Source: an uncultured Bradyrhizobium sp.
GTDB lineage: Bacteria > Pseudomonadota > Alphaproteobacteria > Rhizobiales > Xanthobacteraceae
Assembly (NCBI RefSeq): GCF_936928535.1
Contig: NZ_CAKZHY010000017.1
Location: forward strand, 1-55,063
Length of the DNA: 55,063 nucleotides
Reading direction: 5' to 3'
Part shown: positions 35,456 to 45,428 of the stretch, in pieces
Layout of the letters: each line of letters begins with the position of its first letter
Position numbering within the stretch: the stretch's first letter is position 1
Notes under the pieces: generated by a model
What the model was told of the DNA's origin: nothing
What the model saw: the letters and a program-made list of their open reading frames with translations, nothing else
The model's database searches: none
Translations under genes and position numbers: made by a program

Positions 35456-36322
35456 TCACCCGCACGCCCAGTCGAACTTCATTTCCCCGAAGTCGAGCTG
35501 CGCGTTGCCGCCGCCAAAATTGTAGCCGCCGAAATATTCCTCGAACTCGATATAGAACGGGCTCATCTCGGGCACGGCCTGGCAGGGCCGCATCGTGCCA
35601 CCGAGATGGTTCTGCGCGTGGTCCTTGCCCCAATCGTGCAGGCGGAAATTTGCGCGGCTGACGACACCATCGACATAGTAGTAATAGGGCTGATAGCCGG
35701 TCGGCGGCCCCTGCTTCACATGCGTATCCCGCGGGCCCTTGCCGGCGTTGGGATCGCTGGTGCGGGCCGTCAGCACGATGGCGCGATTTTCAGAGAGATC
35801 GGTGCGCGGCCTGCTCGGCAGCAGCTTCCTGGCGTAAGGGGCTGCGGATTCATGGAACGCGCTGGCGCCGCCGACATCGAGCCAGCGCGGCCGCTCCGCA
35901 GTCGCAAGCGCAAGCGGCGCCGGCGGCGTTGCGAAGGCGCCGTCATATTCGGCTTTGGTCAGCAAGATCGCGGCATATTCGTAATCGAGGATGTCGGTCA
36001 TGCGCGACAGGCGCGGATGCGAGGCGCGCGCCGCCACCACCTCGCGGATCTCAGGATCATCAGGCGCGCCGCCGTCATTGTGATCGGGTGCGGTCGCAAA
36101 GAACGACACCGCGACGATGTCTTCGCCATGCACGCGATAATCCTCCGGCAGCAGAAGCGTGAAGCCGTGCATCAGCGGATAGCCGGTGACGGGATCGATC
36201 GGCCATTCTTCGCTGCTGATGCCCGGCGGCAGGCCAAACACCCAACCATGATCGCGGGCGCGATCATTGGGGCGGTCCTGCATCTGCAAATCATAGGCAC
36301 GCGAAGGCAAGGCAAACACCAC
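35456..36322 (-). CDS. Hypothetical protein
   Basis: 288 residues from GTG 36322, with GGGAG eight bases upstream. No signal peptide or membrane segment. Aromatic- and acid-rich near the C-terminus (FYIEFEEYFGGYNFGGG). No family is recognised. Its stop codon directly abuts the stop of the convergent Spy-like gene. Confidence 0.68.
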   Translation of the reverse strand: MVFALPSRAYDLQMQDRPNDRARDHGWVFGLPPGISSEEWPIDPVTGYPLMHGFTLLLPEDYRVHGEDIVAVSFFATAPDHNDGGAPDDPEIREVVAARASHPRLSRMTDILDYEYAAILLTKAEYDGAFATPPAPLALATAERPRWLDVGGASAFHESAAPYARKLLPSRPRTDLSENRAIVLTARTSDPNAGKGPRDTHVKQGPPTGYQPYYYYVDGVVSRANFRLHDWGKDHAQNHLGGTMRPCQAVPEMSPFYIEFEEYFGGYNFGGGNAQLDFGEMKFDWACG

Positions 36323-36344
36323 AGGCCGTCTCCCATCCGAACTT

Positions 36345-36364
36345 AGGCCTCGTCGTTGAGGCCT
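36345..36364. promoter_or_regulatory. Inverted repeat AGGCCTC-N6-GAGGCCT
   Basis: Perfect 7-base arms around a 6-base centre, 23 bases upstream of the hypothetical gene on the minus strand. It may be an operator or a leader hairpin. The rest of the 254-base gap to the cyclase gene holds no gene. Confidence 0.35.
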
Positions 36365-36576
36365 GGGTTAGTCGCGGGAAGCAGCGATGTGGTTCGGCGG
36401 AGAGTGACAGCATGTCCAGTGAGGTCAGGCGCAAAGCCCGATGATGCCATTATGCCAGTGTTTTGCCCGACGGGTCAAAGCGAATTTCGTAAAATCAGCA
36501 AATGCAGGACATCCGCCCCCGAGCTCAGGGCCTTGCCTACTGTGCATGGGGTTGTTTTCGAGTTTTGTCGCGACGA

Positions 36577-39024
36577 CTAGCCGCGCCGCCGCGCGGCGGT
36601 CGCGTCGACGATGTTGTCGACGTCCTCGCGCCAGCTCAGGATCTCCATCGCCAGCACCGGGTGATTGAAGCCCTTGAGCTGGAGATCGTCGAGCGCGCGG
36701 GCCTCGACGTGAGGCTCGACCATGCCGTAGACGCGGCGGCTGACCACGATCTGGTTGGCGTGGGCCTCGCTGCACAGGCGCGAGGCGAGGTTGGTGACGC
36801 TGCCGATCGCGGCGTATTCCAGCCGCTGCTCGAAGCCGACCTGGCCGAGCGTGGCATAGCCGAGCGCGATGCCGATGCCGAACCCCAGGCTATGCCCGCG
36901 ATTGCGCCAGCGCTCGGTCAAGGGGCCGATCGTGTCGCGCATCTCCACCGCCATCTTCACGGCGCGCGCGGTGTGGTCCTCGAACTGGATCGGCGCATTG
37001 AACAGGATCATCACGCCGTCGCCGGCGTATTTGTCCAGCGTGCCCTCATATTTGAAGATCAGCTTGCCGAGCGCGGCGTGATATTCGCGCAGCACGTTCA
37101 TCGCCTCTTCCGGCTCGGTGGCTTCCGTGAACGCGGTGAAGCCGCGCAAATCGCAGAACACCACGGTGACCTCGCGGCGCTGGCTGGTGAGCAGCCCCTC
37201 GGGGCTGTCGGATGACGCGATCAGCTGCGCTACCTGCGGCGCGAGGAAACGCTCGAGCTTGCGGATGCGCTCGATCTCGCCGAGCTGGGTCGCGACGCGC
37301 TCTTCGAGCGATCTGTTCCAGTCCTTGAGTTGCTCGGTCTGCTGCTTGAGCTTGTCGGCCTGGGCGCGCACGGTCTCGTTCGCGGTCTCCAGCGCGTGGC
37401 TCTTGTGGTCGACCTCGGTGAACAGGCGCGCATTGCGCATGGCCAGCACCGCCTGGTTGGCGAAGGTGCGCATCAGGCCGGTGAGGCTGCCGGCGAATTC
37501 GCCGCTGGCGCGGCGCAGCACGACCAGCGCGCCAAGCGTGCCCTGCTGGTCGACCAGCGGCACCACCAGCACGGAGTGGAAGCCGGCATCGACCGCGACG
37601 TCGCGCAGCGGCTGCTCGGTAGCCTGCGCGAGATCGGCAATCGCGATCGGCTCACCGCGTGCGGCGGCATCGCTCAGGATGTTCTGACCTTCGTCGATGG
37701 TAACATGGGCGCCGGTGACCGATTGGTCGATGCCGTCTGCCTCGACCAGGTTGAAGCGGCGGGCCTCGGCCTCATAGCCGTAGATCAACACCGCATCGGC
37801 GTGGCTGATCTCCAATGCGCGGGCGGCGATCGTAGGCAGCACGGCGTTGAGATCGAGCGAGGACGACACCGCGCGGCCGACCTCTTCCAGCACCTTCAGC
37901 TCGTTGATCGACTGGGCGAGGTCGCGGGTCCGCGCCTCGACCTTGGTCTCGAGGTCCGTGTAGGTCTCCTGGAGCTGGCCGGCCATGCGGTTGAACTGGC
38001 CGGCGAGCTCCTCCAGCTCGTCCGAGGTGTGCACGTCGATGCGGTGGCTGAAGTCGCCCTCGCCGAGCTTGTGCGCGCCATCGCGCAGTGCGGTAATCGG
38101 AATGATCATGCGGCGCGCCAGCAGCGTGCCGGCAAGGATCGCGACCAAAAGCCCCATGCCGATCAAAAGCGCGATGCGGACGAGCTGGTCGCGGATCGGC
38201 GTCAGGGCCTGCGTGGTCGGTTGCTCGAACATGACAGTCCAGCCGAGCTTCGGCACCGCGCTCGCAGCTGACAACACCGAATGCCCGTTGACGTCGGTGC
38301 CCGATGTCTCCGCCTCGCGGCCGGGCGCGATCGCGGCCGCGACTTGCGGCAGTTTCGACACGTCCGTGCCGACATCGGGCCCCTTCGACGATGTCGCCAG
38401 CACGCGGCCGCGCGGATCGACCACATAGGCGAAGGCGGCCTTGCCGACCTGGTTGTCCGACAGGAAGTCGGAGAGAAAGCCGAGATCGACCTCGGCCACG
38501 GTGACGCCGGCATTGAAACCGGAATGCGCCACCGAGATCGACATCGTCGGCCTCTCATCGACGAAACTGGCCGGCGAGTAGCTCACCCCGCGCGCCACCG
38601 TTTCGGTGAAGCGCATGTCGCGGGAGAGGTCGGCATTGTTGCCGGTCGTGGTCGACTGGCGCGAGACGCGCAGCACCTCGCGGCCGTCGCCATTGAGCTG
38701 GTACAGCTGGGTGACGACTGACACCTGCTGCAAGAGCTGGGCGTAGTCGGTGCGACGCTTCTCGATCGTGTCCCGGCTGGCCGTCGTAACCCAGCTGATC
38801 TGGCGCTCGAGCTCCGAGATCGACTGCTCCATGCGGCGGGCGACCGCCTGGGCCTTGTCCTCGAGCCCGCCTGTCAGCTGGGTCCTGGTGGCGCGATAGG
38901 AGATCCAGGTCTCCATCGCGCCGTTGACCGCGAGCACGAACACGACGAGGCCGACGAGGGAGACGACATATTTGGCGAACAGGCCCTCGCGCAGAAACCA
39001 GGTCTTGTCTTTCGCTCCCGCCAT
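36577..39024 (-). CDS. Membrane class III adenylate/guanylate cyclase (Cache-HAMP-GAF-CHD)
   Basis: 815 residues; GAGAGGA precedes ATG 39024. Membrane helix (about 18-38), extracytoplasmic Cache sensor (40-285), helix (290-310), HAMP (310-365), GAF (about 385-535), coiled coil (540-600) and a class III cyclase domain (615-800). Metal Asps are in VVFCDLRGFTAF and DKYAGDGVMILFNAP; substrate Lys is in GTLDKYAGD. The transition-state Asn is in VTNLASRL, but the residue seven before it, usually Thr or Asp for ATP, is Ala (EYAAIGSVTN). It probably makes cAMP in response to an external signal. A Crp-type regulator gene lies 2.5 kb downstream of its 5' end. Confidence 0.92.
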   Translation of the reverse strand: MAGAKDKTWFLREGLFAKYVVSLVGLVVFVLAVNGAMETWISYRATRTQLTGGLEDKAQAVARRMEQSISELERQISWVTTASRDTIEKRRTDYAQLLQQVSVVTQLYQLNGDGREVLRVSRQSTTTGNNADLSRDMRFTETVARGVSYSPASFVDERPTMSISVAHSGFNAGVTVAEVDLGFLSDFLSDNQVGKAAFAYVVDPRGRVLATSSKGPDVGTDVSKLPQVAAAIAPGREAETSGTDVNGHSVLSAASAVPKLGWTVMFEQPTTQALTPIRDQLVRIALLIGMGLLVAILAGTLLARRMIIPITALRDGAHKLGEGDFSHRIDVHTSDELEELAGQFNRMAGQLQETYTDLETKVEARTRDLAQSINELKVLEEVGRAVSSSLDLNAVLPTIAARALEISHADAVLIYGYEAEARRFNLVEADGIDQSVTGAHVTIDEGQNILSDAAARGEPIAIADLAQATEQPLRDVAVDAGFHSVLVVPLVDQQGTLGALVVLRRASGEFAGSLTGLMRTFANQAVLAMRNARLFTEVDHKSHALETANETVRAQADKLKQQTEQLKDWNRSLEERVATQLGEIERIRKLERFLAPQVAQLIASSDSPEGLLTSQRREVTVVFCDLRGFTAFTEATEPEEAMNVLREYHAALGKLIFKYEGTLDKYAGDGVMILFNAPIQFEDHTARAVKMAVEMRDTIGPLTERWRNRGHSLGFGIGIALGYATLGQVGFEQRLEYAAIGSVTNLASRLCSEAHANQIVVSRRVYGMVEPHVEARALDDLQLKGFNHPVLAMEILSWREDVDNIVDATAARRRG

Positions 39025-39279
39025 CCGGATCCTCTCGCGCCGCGACCGACGCCGGCGCTAAGGGCCGTAGGGGCCCTATGGCCTTCTACCACAATTTGGA
39101 TGTTTGGACCGGCAAGGGGCAAGGAACGGGCCCGTGTGGTTACCCCTTGGGGAATGCCGGGACGGCCGACAGGGCGGTGAATTGTCGCAGCCGGCAGGCA
39201 TCCTCCTCCGATCGGATGAAGAAGCGGACGAGGCCGGGGTGTAAGGCTGCGCGCGGAGTTCGACGCCTTGGTCCGCCTA

Positions 39280-41334
39280 TCACCGATTAAACAGCTGTCG
39301 CATCACGTCGTTCATCGGCTGGCTGTCCTGCTGTGCCTGAGGCGGATCCTGGGTCGGCGGCGCGGGCGAGGCCTGCGGCGCCGGCGTGGTCGGGCTGCCC
39401 GGCAGGCTGCGGCTTCGGCCGGTGCCGTTTGCCGCCCCATTCGAGAGCCCTTGCTGGATCAGATTGCCGATCGCCTCGCCCAGCTGACCGCCGAGCAAAT
39501 TGTTCTGCCCCTGCCCCTGCCCCGGCTGCTGGACTTGCGGATTGGCAGTGCCGGCCGCATTGCTGCCGCCCGGGGCGGCGCCGCCGAGACCGAAGCTGTT
39601 CAGGATATTGCCGAGCCCGGCGCCGTCAGGGCCGAACAGGCCCTTGCCCATCTCGCGCAGCTTGGCATAGGCGGCCTCCGGATTGTCGAGCATGCCGGCC
39701 ATGTCAGGGTAGATCCGCGGCTGCGACCACGCGCCCGTGATCATCACGGGAATGCCGAAGCCGACCGGTTCGGAGGTGCGCCCCTGGCCTTCCGTCGTCA
39801 TCACCAGCTTCGGCTCGACGCGAAAGCCCATCATCTTGGTGTCAAGCGCAATGGTGCCCGCGCCGGTGACGCGCACCAGCGGCCCGATCAAATTGAGATC
39901 GGTCGTCACCGCCTGGCCCTTGTCGATGCGGAACGAGGCCGACAGTTGCGACAGATCCGTGCTCTGCTCCTGGCCGGCGCTCTGGTTATCCTGCCAGCCC
40001 GACAGCGTGCCCGAGGTCAGCGAGCGGATCATCTGGGCGACGTTGATGCCGCGGATGGCCCCGTCCTGGAAATTGACGAAGGCGGTCCCTTGCATGTTGG
40101 CCATCAGCGCGCGCTGGCTGGTGCCTGCGCTGCGCAGCGCGAGCTTGGCTTGCAGCTTGCCGTCGATCCGGTCGAATTCGGCAAGGCCCTGCAGCAGCGG
40201 CAGCGCGCGCACGCCGACCAGGTCGGAATGCATCGCAAAGCTCGGCGCGCCGCTGGTTGCATCGAGGATCACTTCGCCCGAGACCTGGCCGCCATAGGCG
40301 CCGAGATTGGCAGTGCCGGCCTTCAGGATGCCGCCAGCAAGCTTGGCGTCGAGCGCCAGCGGCGCAAGACGGGCCTCACCGATGACGGCTTCATTGGCCG
40401 AGATCCTGATCTGCGCGTCGACATAATTGAGCCCGGACACGTCGATCGGTGCATCGCTCCAGGGTTGGCCGGCCACGCCGTCAGCCGATTTCGCCAGCGG
40501 GATTGCGAGCCGCTGGAAGTCGAGGTCGAGCTTCACCAGCGGCTTGCTCGCGGTATCGACCGAAGCCCAGCCGTTGAAGGCACCATCGCCGAGCGTGCCG
40601 TTGACGCCGTTGATCATCACGACTGGGCCGCTCATCCGCAGCTCGGCATGGCCTGCGAGCTGCGACTTCAGCACGTCGGGCATGTCGACGGCGAAATCCA
40701 CCGGCACGGTCTGCCGCTCGATCGGCGGCGCCGGGGTGGTCGCCTTGATGTCGAATTTGGTCGGGTGTTCGCCCACCCGCGCGGTTCCGGCGATACTGAC
40801 CTTGCGGTCCTTGCCGGCGACGACGTCCGCATTGATTGCGCTGATGCGGCCTTCGATACGATCGCGTGCGCGCGCGAATGCGACTTCGCCATTGGTGATC
40901 CTGACGCGATCGATGATGGCGCCGTCCATGTCGACGGCGAGCGGCTTTTGCGAGGTGTCGGTGTTGGGCAGGCGCTCGCGCAGCAGCGGCTGGTACAGCA
41001 CGGGATGGGCGACGACGATCTCGCTGATCTCGGGATGACCCGACCACACGCTTGCGAGCGACATGTCGGCCTGTACGGTTTCGATCGTCACGCGCGTAAT
41101 GCCGCTGCGGTCCTTGGGATCGGCAAGTGTGAGGTCGTTCAGCGTGACGTTCAGCGTCGGCCACAGGCTGATCTTCGCGGTTCCGTCGATCGACAGGCGA
41201 TATCCGGTCGCCTGCTCGACGCGCGAGGCAATCGTCGCGGTCAAAAAGCCCGAGGGAACCCCGATCACCAGCAGGAGAACGATCACGGTGATGATCGCGG
41301 CCACCGCCGCGCCGGCGAATTTCACTGCTCTCAT
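39280..41334 (-). CDS. AsmA family inner-membrane protein
   Basis: 684 residues. An N-terminal membrane helix (about 7-29, AAVAAIITVIVLLLVIGVPSG) is followed by the AsmA N-terminal block (ATGYRLSIDGTAKISLWPTLNVTLNDLTLAD) and a long beta-rich periplasmic domain, ending in the AsmA_2-type region (GVPVMITGAW-like GIPVMITGAW at 530) and a Gln/Pro-rich tail. Members act in outer membrane lipid transport or assembly. It is divergent from the Crp-type gene and may share its promoter region. Confidence 0.9.
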   Translation of the reverse strand: MRAVKFAGAAVAAIITVIVLLLVIGVPSGFLTATIASRVEQATGYRLSIDGTAKISLWPTLNVTLNDLTLADPKDRSGITRVTIETVQADMSLASVWSGHPEISEIVVAHPVLYQPLLRERLPNTDTSQKPLAVDMDGAIIDRVRITNGEVAFARARDRIEGRISAINADVVAGKDRKVSIAGTARVGEHPTKFDIKATTPAPPIERQTVPVDFAVDMPDVLKSQLAGHAELRMSGPVVMINGVNGTLGDGAFNGWASVDTASKPLVKLDLDFQRLAIPLAKSADGVAGQPWSDAPIDVSGLNYVDAQIRISANEAVIGEARLAPLALDAKLAGGILKAGTANLGAYGGQVSGEVILDATSGAPSFAMHSDLVGVRALPLLQGLAEFDRIDGKLQAKLALRSAGTSQRALMANMQGTAFVNFQDGAIRGINVAQMIRSLTSGTLSGWQDNQSAGQEQSTDLSQLSASFRIDKGQAVTTDLNLIGPLVRVTGAGTIALDTKMMGFRVEPKLVMTTEGQGRTSEPVGFGIPVMITGAWSQPRIYPDMAGMLDNPEAAYAKLREMGKGLFGPDGAGLGNILNSFGLGGAAPGGSNAAGTANPQVQQPGQGQGQNNLLGGQLGEAIGNLIQQGLSNGAANGTGRSRSLPGSPTTPAPQASPAPPTQDPPQAQQDSQPMNDVMRQLFNR

Positions 41335-41462
41335 GTCGACTTTCCAACGACGGACGGGCGGCGGCGCATCAGGCGGATGACCCGTCCTTTACGCCTGAGT
41401 TTATCCCGGGACGGGAAGCCGCTCCAAGCGACTAAAAATAATCGGGAGGTGCTGCAAAGTTA

Positions 41463-41478
41463 TGTGACTTATGACACA
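41463..41478. promoter_or_regulatory. Candidate Crp site upstream of the Crp gene (TGTGAC-N4-GACACA)
   Basis: TGTGACTTATGACACA is a near-palindrome; against TGTGA-N6-TCACA it differs by one base (ACACA). It stands 92 bases before the Crp/Fnr gene and 129 before the divergent AsmA gene. It would fit autoregulation, a common feature of Crp-family genes. Confidence 0.5.
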
Positions 41479-41569
41479 CTTCTTCGGCGCGGTTTTACGC
41501 GATTCTGACGTCGGTGCTTCCAAGCGATTTGCCCAGGAAATTGTCGAGTAAATTCACAAGGACGTTGAA

Positions 41570-42244
41570 ATGAGCAAGCAGGCCGAATTTGCGGTCATTC
41601 TGAAAATGAATGCCATGTTCGCCGACCTCGGTACGGACGAGCTTCACCGGCTGTCCAACCTCTGCCACACCCAACATCTGGCGAACGGTGAGGTGTTGTT
41701 CCAGAAGGGTGACCCCGGTGATGCGCTGTTCGGCGTGCGCCGCGGCCAGGTCCGCATCGAGACCGGCGCCTCCGACGGCAGCCGGCTGACGCTGAATTTC
41801 ATGGGCCCGGGCGATCTGTTCGGCGAGGTCGCGGTGCTGGACGGCCAGAGTCGCACGGCGGATGCGACCGCGGGCGAAGTCAGCGAATTATTCGTGCTGC
41901 GGCGCGAAGATTTCCTCGCCTTTCTCGAGCGCGAGCCGAAGGTCGCGATCAAGATCATCGCGCTCCTGTGCCAGCGTATCCGCTGGCAAAGCGAACGCAT
42001 GGAAGAGTCGATGCTGCAGCCGCTGCCGGTGCGGCTGGCGCGACGGCTCTGCGCGCTTGCCGCCGATTTCGGCTCCGAGGTGCACATCTCGCAGGAACAG
42101 CTCGGTGTCTTCGTCGGCGCAGCGCGCGAGAGCGTCAACCGCCAGCTTCAGGCCTGGCGCAAGGAAGCCATCCTGGATCTGCAGCGCGGGCGCATCCTGC
42201 TCAGGAACATGACCAAGCTGACGGCGATCGCGCGGAACGAGTAG
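41570..42244 (+). CDS. Crp/Fnr family transcription regulator
   Basis: 224 residues. A cyclic-nucleotide-binding beta barrel (about 12-125) with the phosphate-binding cassette GDLFGEVAVLDGQSRTADATA (Glu and Arg kept), the dimer helix (130-150), and a C-terminal winged helix with ISQEQLGVFVGAARESVNRQL. No Cys cluster of FNR type is present, so cyclic nucleotide rather than oxygen sensing is likely. It is closest in style to the cAMP-responsive group. Candidate sites are at 19865, 41463 and 49102. Confidence 0.92.
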   Translation: MSKQAEFAVILKMNAMFADLGTDELHRLSNLCHTQHLANGEVLFQKGDPGDALFGVRRGQVRIETGASDGSRLTLNFMGPGDLFGEVAVLDGQSRTADATAGEVSELFVLRREDFLAFLEREPKVAIKIIALLCQRIRWQSERMEESMLQPLPVRLARRLCALAADFGSEVHISQEQLGVFVGAARESVNRQLQAWRKEAILDLQRGRILLRNMTKLTAIARNE

Positions 42245-42278
42245 GGCGTAGCGACGCCGCTCCTCGCCGGCGCCGCGG

Positions 42279-45200
42279 CTACTCGGCGGCCGGATGCACG
42301 ACGCTCTTGGGCATCGGTGGGGCTTCCACCGGCGCAGCGCTGTGCTGGTCGTCCGTCTCTGCATCCGCGCTGTGCACGATCAGCCGCTTGCCGAAACGCC
42401 AGATCAGCGCGCCGATATCGTCCATCACCATGAACATCGCGGGCACGAACACCAGCGACAGGATGGTCGAAAAGATCAGGCCGCCGATCACCGCGAGCGC
42501 CATCGGCGAGCGGAACTCGCCGCCGGCGCCGACCGCGAGCGCGCTCGGCATCATGCCGGCGGCCATCGCGATCGTGGTCATCACGATCGGGCGGGCGCGC
42601 TTCATGCCGGCGTCGATCATCGCCTCGTCGCGCGGCTTGCCGGCGTGAATGGATTCGATGGCGAACTCCACCAGCATGATCGCGTTCTTGGTAACGATGC
42701 CCATCAGCATCAGGATGCCGATCCAGACCGGCGTCGTGAGCTGCTTGCCGGTGACCAGCAGCGCCGCGATCGCGCCGCCGATCGACAGCGGCAACGAGAA
42801 CAGGATAGTGATCGGCTGCAGGAAGGTGCCGAACAGCAGCACCAGCACCGCATAGACCATCATCAGACCGGCCGTGATCGCGGTGGCAAAGCCGTCGGAG
42901 AGCTCGTTGAGGCTTTCGGCATCGCCCGAGGGCGAGACCTTCACGCCCTTCGGCAGGCTCTTCATGACCGGCAGTTCGTAGATCTTCTTGGTGGCATCGC
43001 CGAGCGCCGCGGAGCCGACGAGATCGGCGGCGACGGTGGCTTGCCGCTCGCGATCATAACGGTTGATGCTGGTCGGGCCCTGGTCGAGCTTGACGTCGGC
43101 GATGACCGCGAGCGGCACGCCGCCCTTCTCGCCGTGCTCGCCGAGCGGCACGCGCAGTTGCTCCAGCGTCTTCAGATTACCGCGGGCGGCATCCTCGAGC
43201 TGCACGCGGATCGGCACCAGGCGGTCGCCGACGTCGAACTTGGCGAGCGCCGGACCGACGTCGCCGATGGTGGCGACACGGATCGTCTGCGACAGGCTTT
43301 CGGTCGAGACGCCGAGCCGCGCGGCGAGGTCGGCGCGCGGCTCGATGCGCAGCTCGGGACGTTCCAGCGAGGTTTCCGAGATCACGTCGGAGATGGTCGG
43401 AATCCGCTTCATCTGCGTCGCGAGCTCGCTGGCGACGTTGTTGACGATGTTGGGGTCGACGCCGGTCACGACCAGCGAGATCGCGCGCAAGCCGTTCTCG
43501 TCCAGGAACCAGAAGCGGATGTCGGGAACGTTCTCCAGCTCCTGGCTGATCGAGAATTCGAGCTCGCGCTGGGTGATCTTGCGGTCGTTCTTGGGGGTGT
43601 AATTGATGATCAGGGAGGCGCGCCGGACCTCCTGCGTGCCCGGTGGCACGCGGCCGCCGTCGACGAAGATGCTCTTCACCTCGGGTCGCTGGCGCAGGCG
43701 CGCGACGATGTCCTCGGTGACCTTCTCGGTATAGGCGAGCTGCGTGCCCGGCGGCAGTTCGAGAGCCAGCAGCGAGCGGGCGCTGTCCTGCGCAGGCAGG
43801 AAGCCCTGCGGCAGCAGCGTGATGCTCCAGATCGAGGCCGCGAAGATGCCGAAGCCGATCAGCACGGTGATGAAATAGTGCTTCACCGACCACGAGACGA
43901 GGCCGTGATAGGTCCGCAGGATGCGGCCGGGCGGCGGCTCTTCGTGGTTGCCGTGCTTGAGGAAGTAGGCCGCCAGCATCGGCGTGACGAAGCGCGCCGC
44001 GAGCAGCGAGAAGAACACCTGCACCGAGACGGTGATGCCGAATTGCTTGAAGAACTGGCCGGCGATACCAGACATGAAGCTCGCGGGCGCGAAGATCGCG
44101 ATGATGGTCAGCGAGATCGCGATCACGGCGAGGCCGATCTCGTCGGCGGCTTCCAGCGCGGCACGATAGGGCGATTTGCCCATGTTCATGTGCCGCACGA
44201 TGTTCTCGATCTCGACGATGGCATCGTCAACCAGGATGCCCGTCGACAGCGTGATGGCGAGGAAGCTGACGAGGTTGAGCGAGAAGCCGAGGATGTCCAT
44301 CGCCCAGAACGCCGGGAAGATCGACAGCGGCAGCGATACCGCGGCGATGATGGTGGCGCGCAGGTCGCGCAGGAACAGCAGCACGATGACGACGGCGAGG
44401 ATGGCGCCTTCGAACAAGGTCGAGATCGCCGCTTCGTAATTGCCGTTGGTGTATTCGACCGAGGTATCGATCAGCTTGAGGTCGACATCGGGATAGGCGG
44501 CCTTGAGCGCGTCGATGCGCTTCTGCACGGCTTCGGCGACCTTGACGTCGCTGGCGCCCTTGGAGCGCTTGATGCCGAGCGCGACCACCGGCTCGCCGTT
44601 GAAGCGGGCGAAGGTGCGGCGATCGGCGATGGTGTCGGTCACGGTGCCGAGATCGTCGAGACGGACCTCGCCGCCGCCGAACAGCGGGACCATCGTGCCG
44701 GCGAGGTCGCTGAGCGTTTTGGCGCCGGCCAGCGTCCGGATCGCCTGATCGTTCTTGCCGATCTCGGCGCGACCGCCGGCAACGTCGACATTGGTGCCGC
44801 GCAGGCTCTGGCTGACATTGACGGCCGTCAGCCCCATCGCCTGCAAGCGATCGGGGTCGAGCGAGACCAGGATCTCGCGCTCGACACCGCCGATGCGCTC
44901 GACCTGGGCGACGCCGCGCACGCCTTGCAGCGCGCGCTTGACCACGTCGTCGACGAAATAGGACAGCTGCTCCGGCGTCTTGCCGGGCGAGATCGCGGCA
45001 TAGGTGACGATCGGCAGGCCGATCACGTCGACACGCTGGATCAGCGGCTCGGTGACGTTCTGCGGCAGGTTCGAGCGCACGCGCGTCACCGCGTCCTTGA
45101 CGTCATTGAGCGCGCGATCGGTGTTGGTCTCCAGCGCGAACTGGATGGTGGTGACCGACACGCCGTCGGTGATCGAGGAGGTGATGTGCCTGACACCCTC

Positions 45201-45428
45201 GACGCCGGAGACGGCGTCTTCAACCGTCTTGGTGACCTGGGATTCGAGCTCCGCCGGCGCCGCGCCGAATTGCGAGACTGCGACCGAGATCACCGGAATG
45301 TCCGCCGAAGGCAGCCGGGTGATGGCGAGCTTGGTGAAGGAGGTCCAGCCGAGGATCAAAAGGATGATCGAGAACACCACCGACGGCAGTGGATTGCGGA
45401 TCGACCATGCCGAGATATTGAGAGCCAT
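42279..45428 (-). CDS. RND family multidrug/solute efflux permease
   Basis: 1049 residues with the 12-helix, two-loop RND plan: helix 1 near 12-30, large loops about 35-335 and 560-870. Proton-relay Asp pair is in GILVDDAIVEIENIV and the Lys in MGIVTKNAIMLVEFA; FxGxxx-type and GxFxPxxD-like GFLPAQDSA are family marks. It belongs to the MdtB/MexF-like HAE-1 group. It begins on the last base of the adaptor gene stop (TAATG), so the pair is one operon. No outer-membrane channel gene is present nearby, so it would use a TolC-like protein made elsewhere. Confidence 0.94.
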   Translation of the reverse strand: MALNISAWSIRNPLPSVVFSIILLILGWTSFTKLAITRLPSADIPVISVAVSQFGAAPAELESQVTKTVEDAVSGVEGVRHITSSITDGVSVTTIQFALETNTDRALNDVKDAVTRVRSNLPQNVTEPLIQRVDVIGLPIVTYAAISPGKTPEQLSYFVDDVVKRALQGVRGVAQVERIGGVEREILVSLDPDRLQAMGLTAVNVSQSLRGTNVDVAGGRAEIGKNDQAIRTLAGAKTLSDLAGTMVPLFGGGEVRLDDLGTVTDTIADRRTFARFNGEPVVALGIKRSKGASDVKVAEAVQKRIDALKAAYPDVDLKLIDTSVEYTNGNYEAAISTLFEGAILAVVIVLLFLRDLRATIIAAVSLPLSIFPAFWAMDILGFSLNLVSFLAITLSTGILVDDAIVEIENIVRHMNMGKSPYRAALEAADEIGLAVIAISLTIIAIFAPASFMSGIAGQFFKQFGITVSVQVFFSLLAARFVTPMLAAYFLKHGNHEEPPPGRILRTYHGLVSWSVKHYFITVLIGFGIFAASIWSITLLPQGFLPAQDSARSLLALELPPGTQLAYTEKVTEDIVARLRQRPEVKSIFVDGGRVPPGTQEVRRASLIINYTPKNDRKITQRELEFSISQELENVPDIRFWFLDENGLRAISLVVTGVDPNIVNNVASELATQMKRIPTISDVISETSLERPELRIEPRADLAARLGVSTESLSQTIRVATIGDVGPALAKFDVGDRLVPIRVQLEDAARGNLKTLEQLRVPLGEHGEKGGVPLAVIADVKLDQGPTSINRYDRERQATVAADLVGSAALGDATKKIYELPVMKSLPKGVKVSPSGDAESLNELSDGFATAITAGLMMVYAVLVLLFGTFLQPITILFSLPLSIGGAIAALLVTGKQLTTPVWIGILMLMGIVTKNAIMLVEFAIESIHAGKPRDEAMIDAGMKRARPIVMTTIAMAAGMMPSALAVGAGGEFRSPMALAVIGGLIFSTILSLVFVPAMFMVMDDIGALIWRFGKRLIVHSADAETDDQHSAAPVEAPPMPKSVVHPAAE

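Noticed and set aside
39078..39290. 70-residue plus-strand frame upstream of the cyclase gene
   Set aside because: Composition is not protein-like, no ribosome site, and it sits in a divergent control region.
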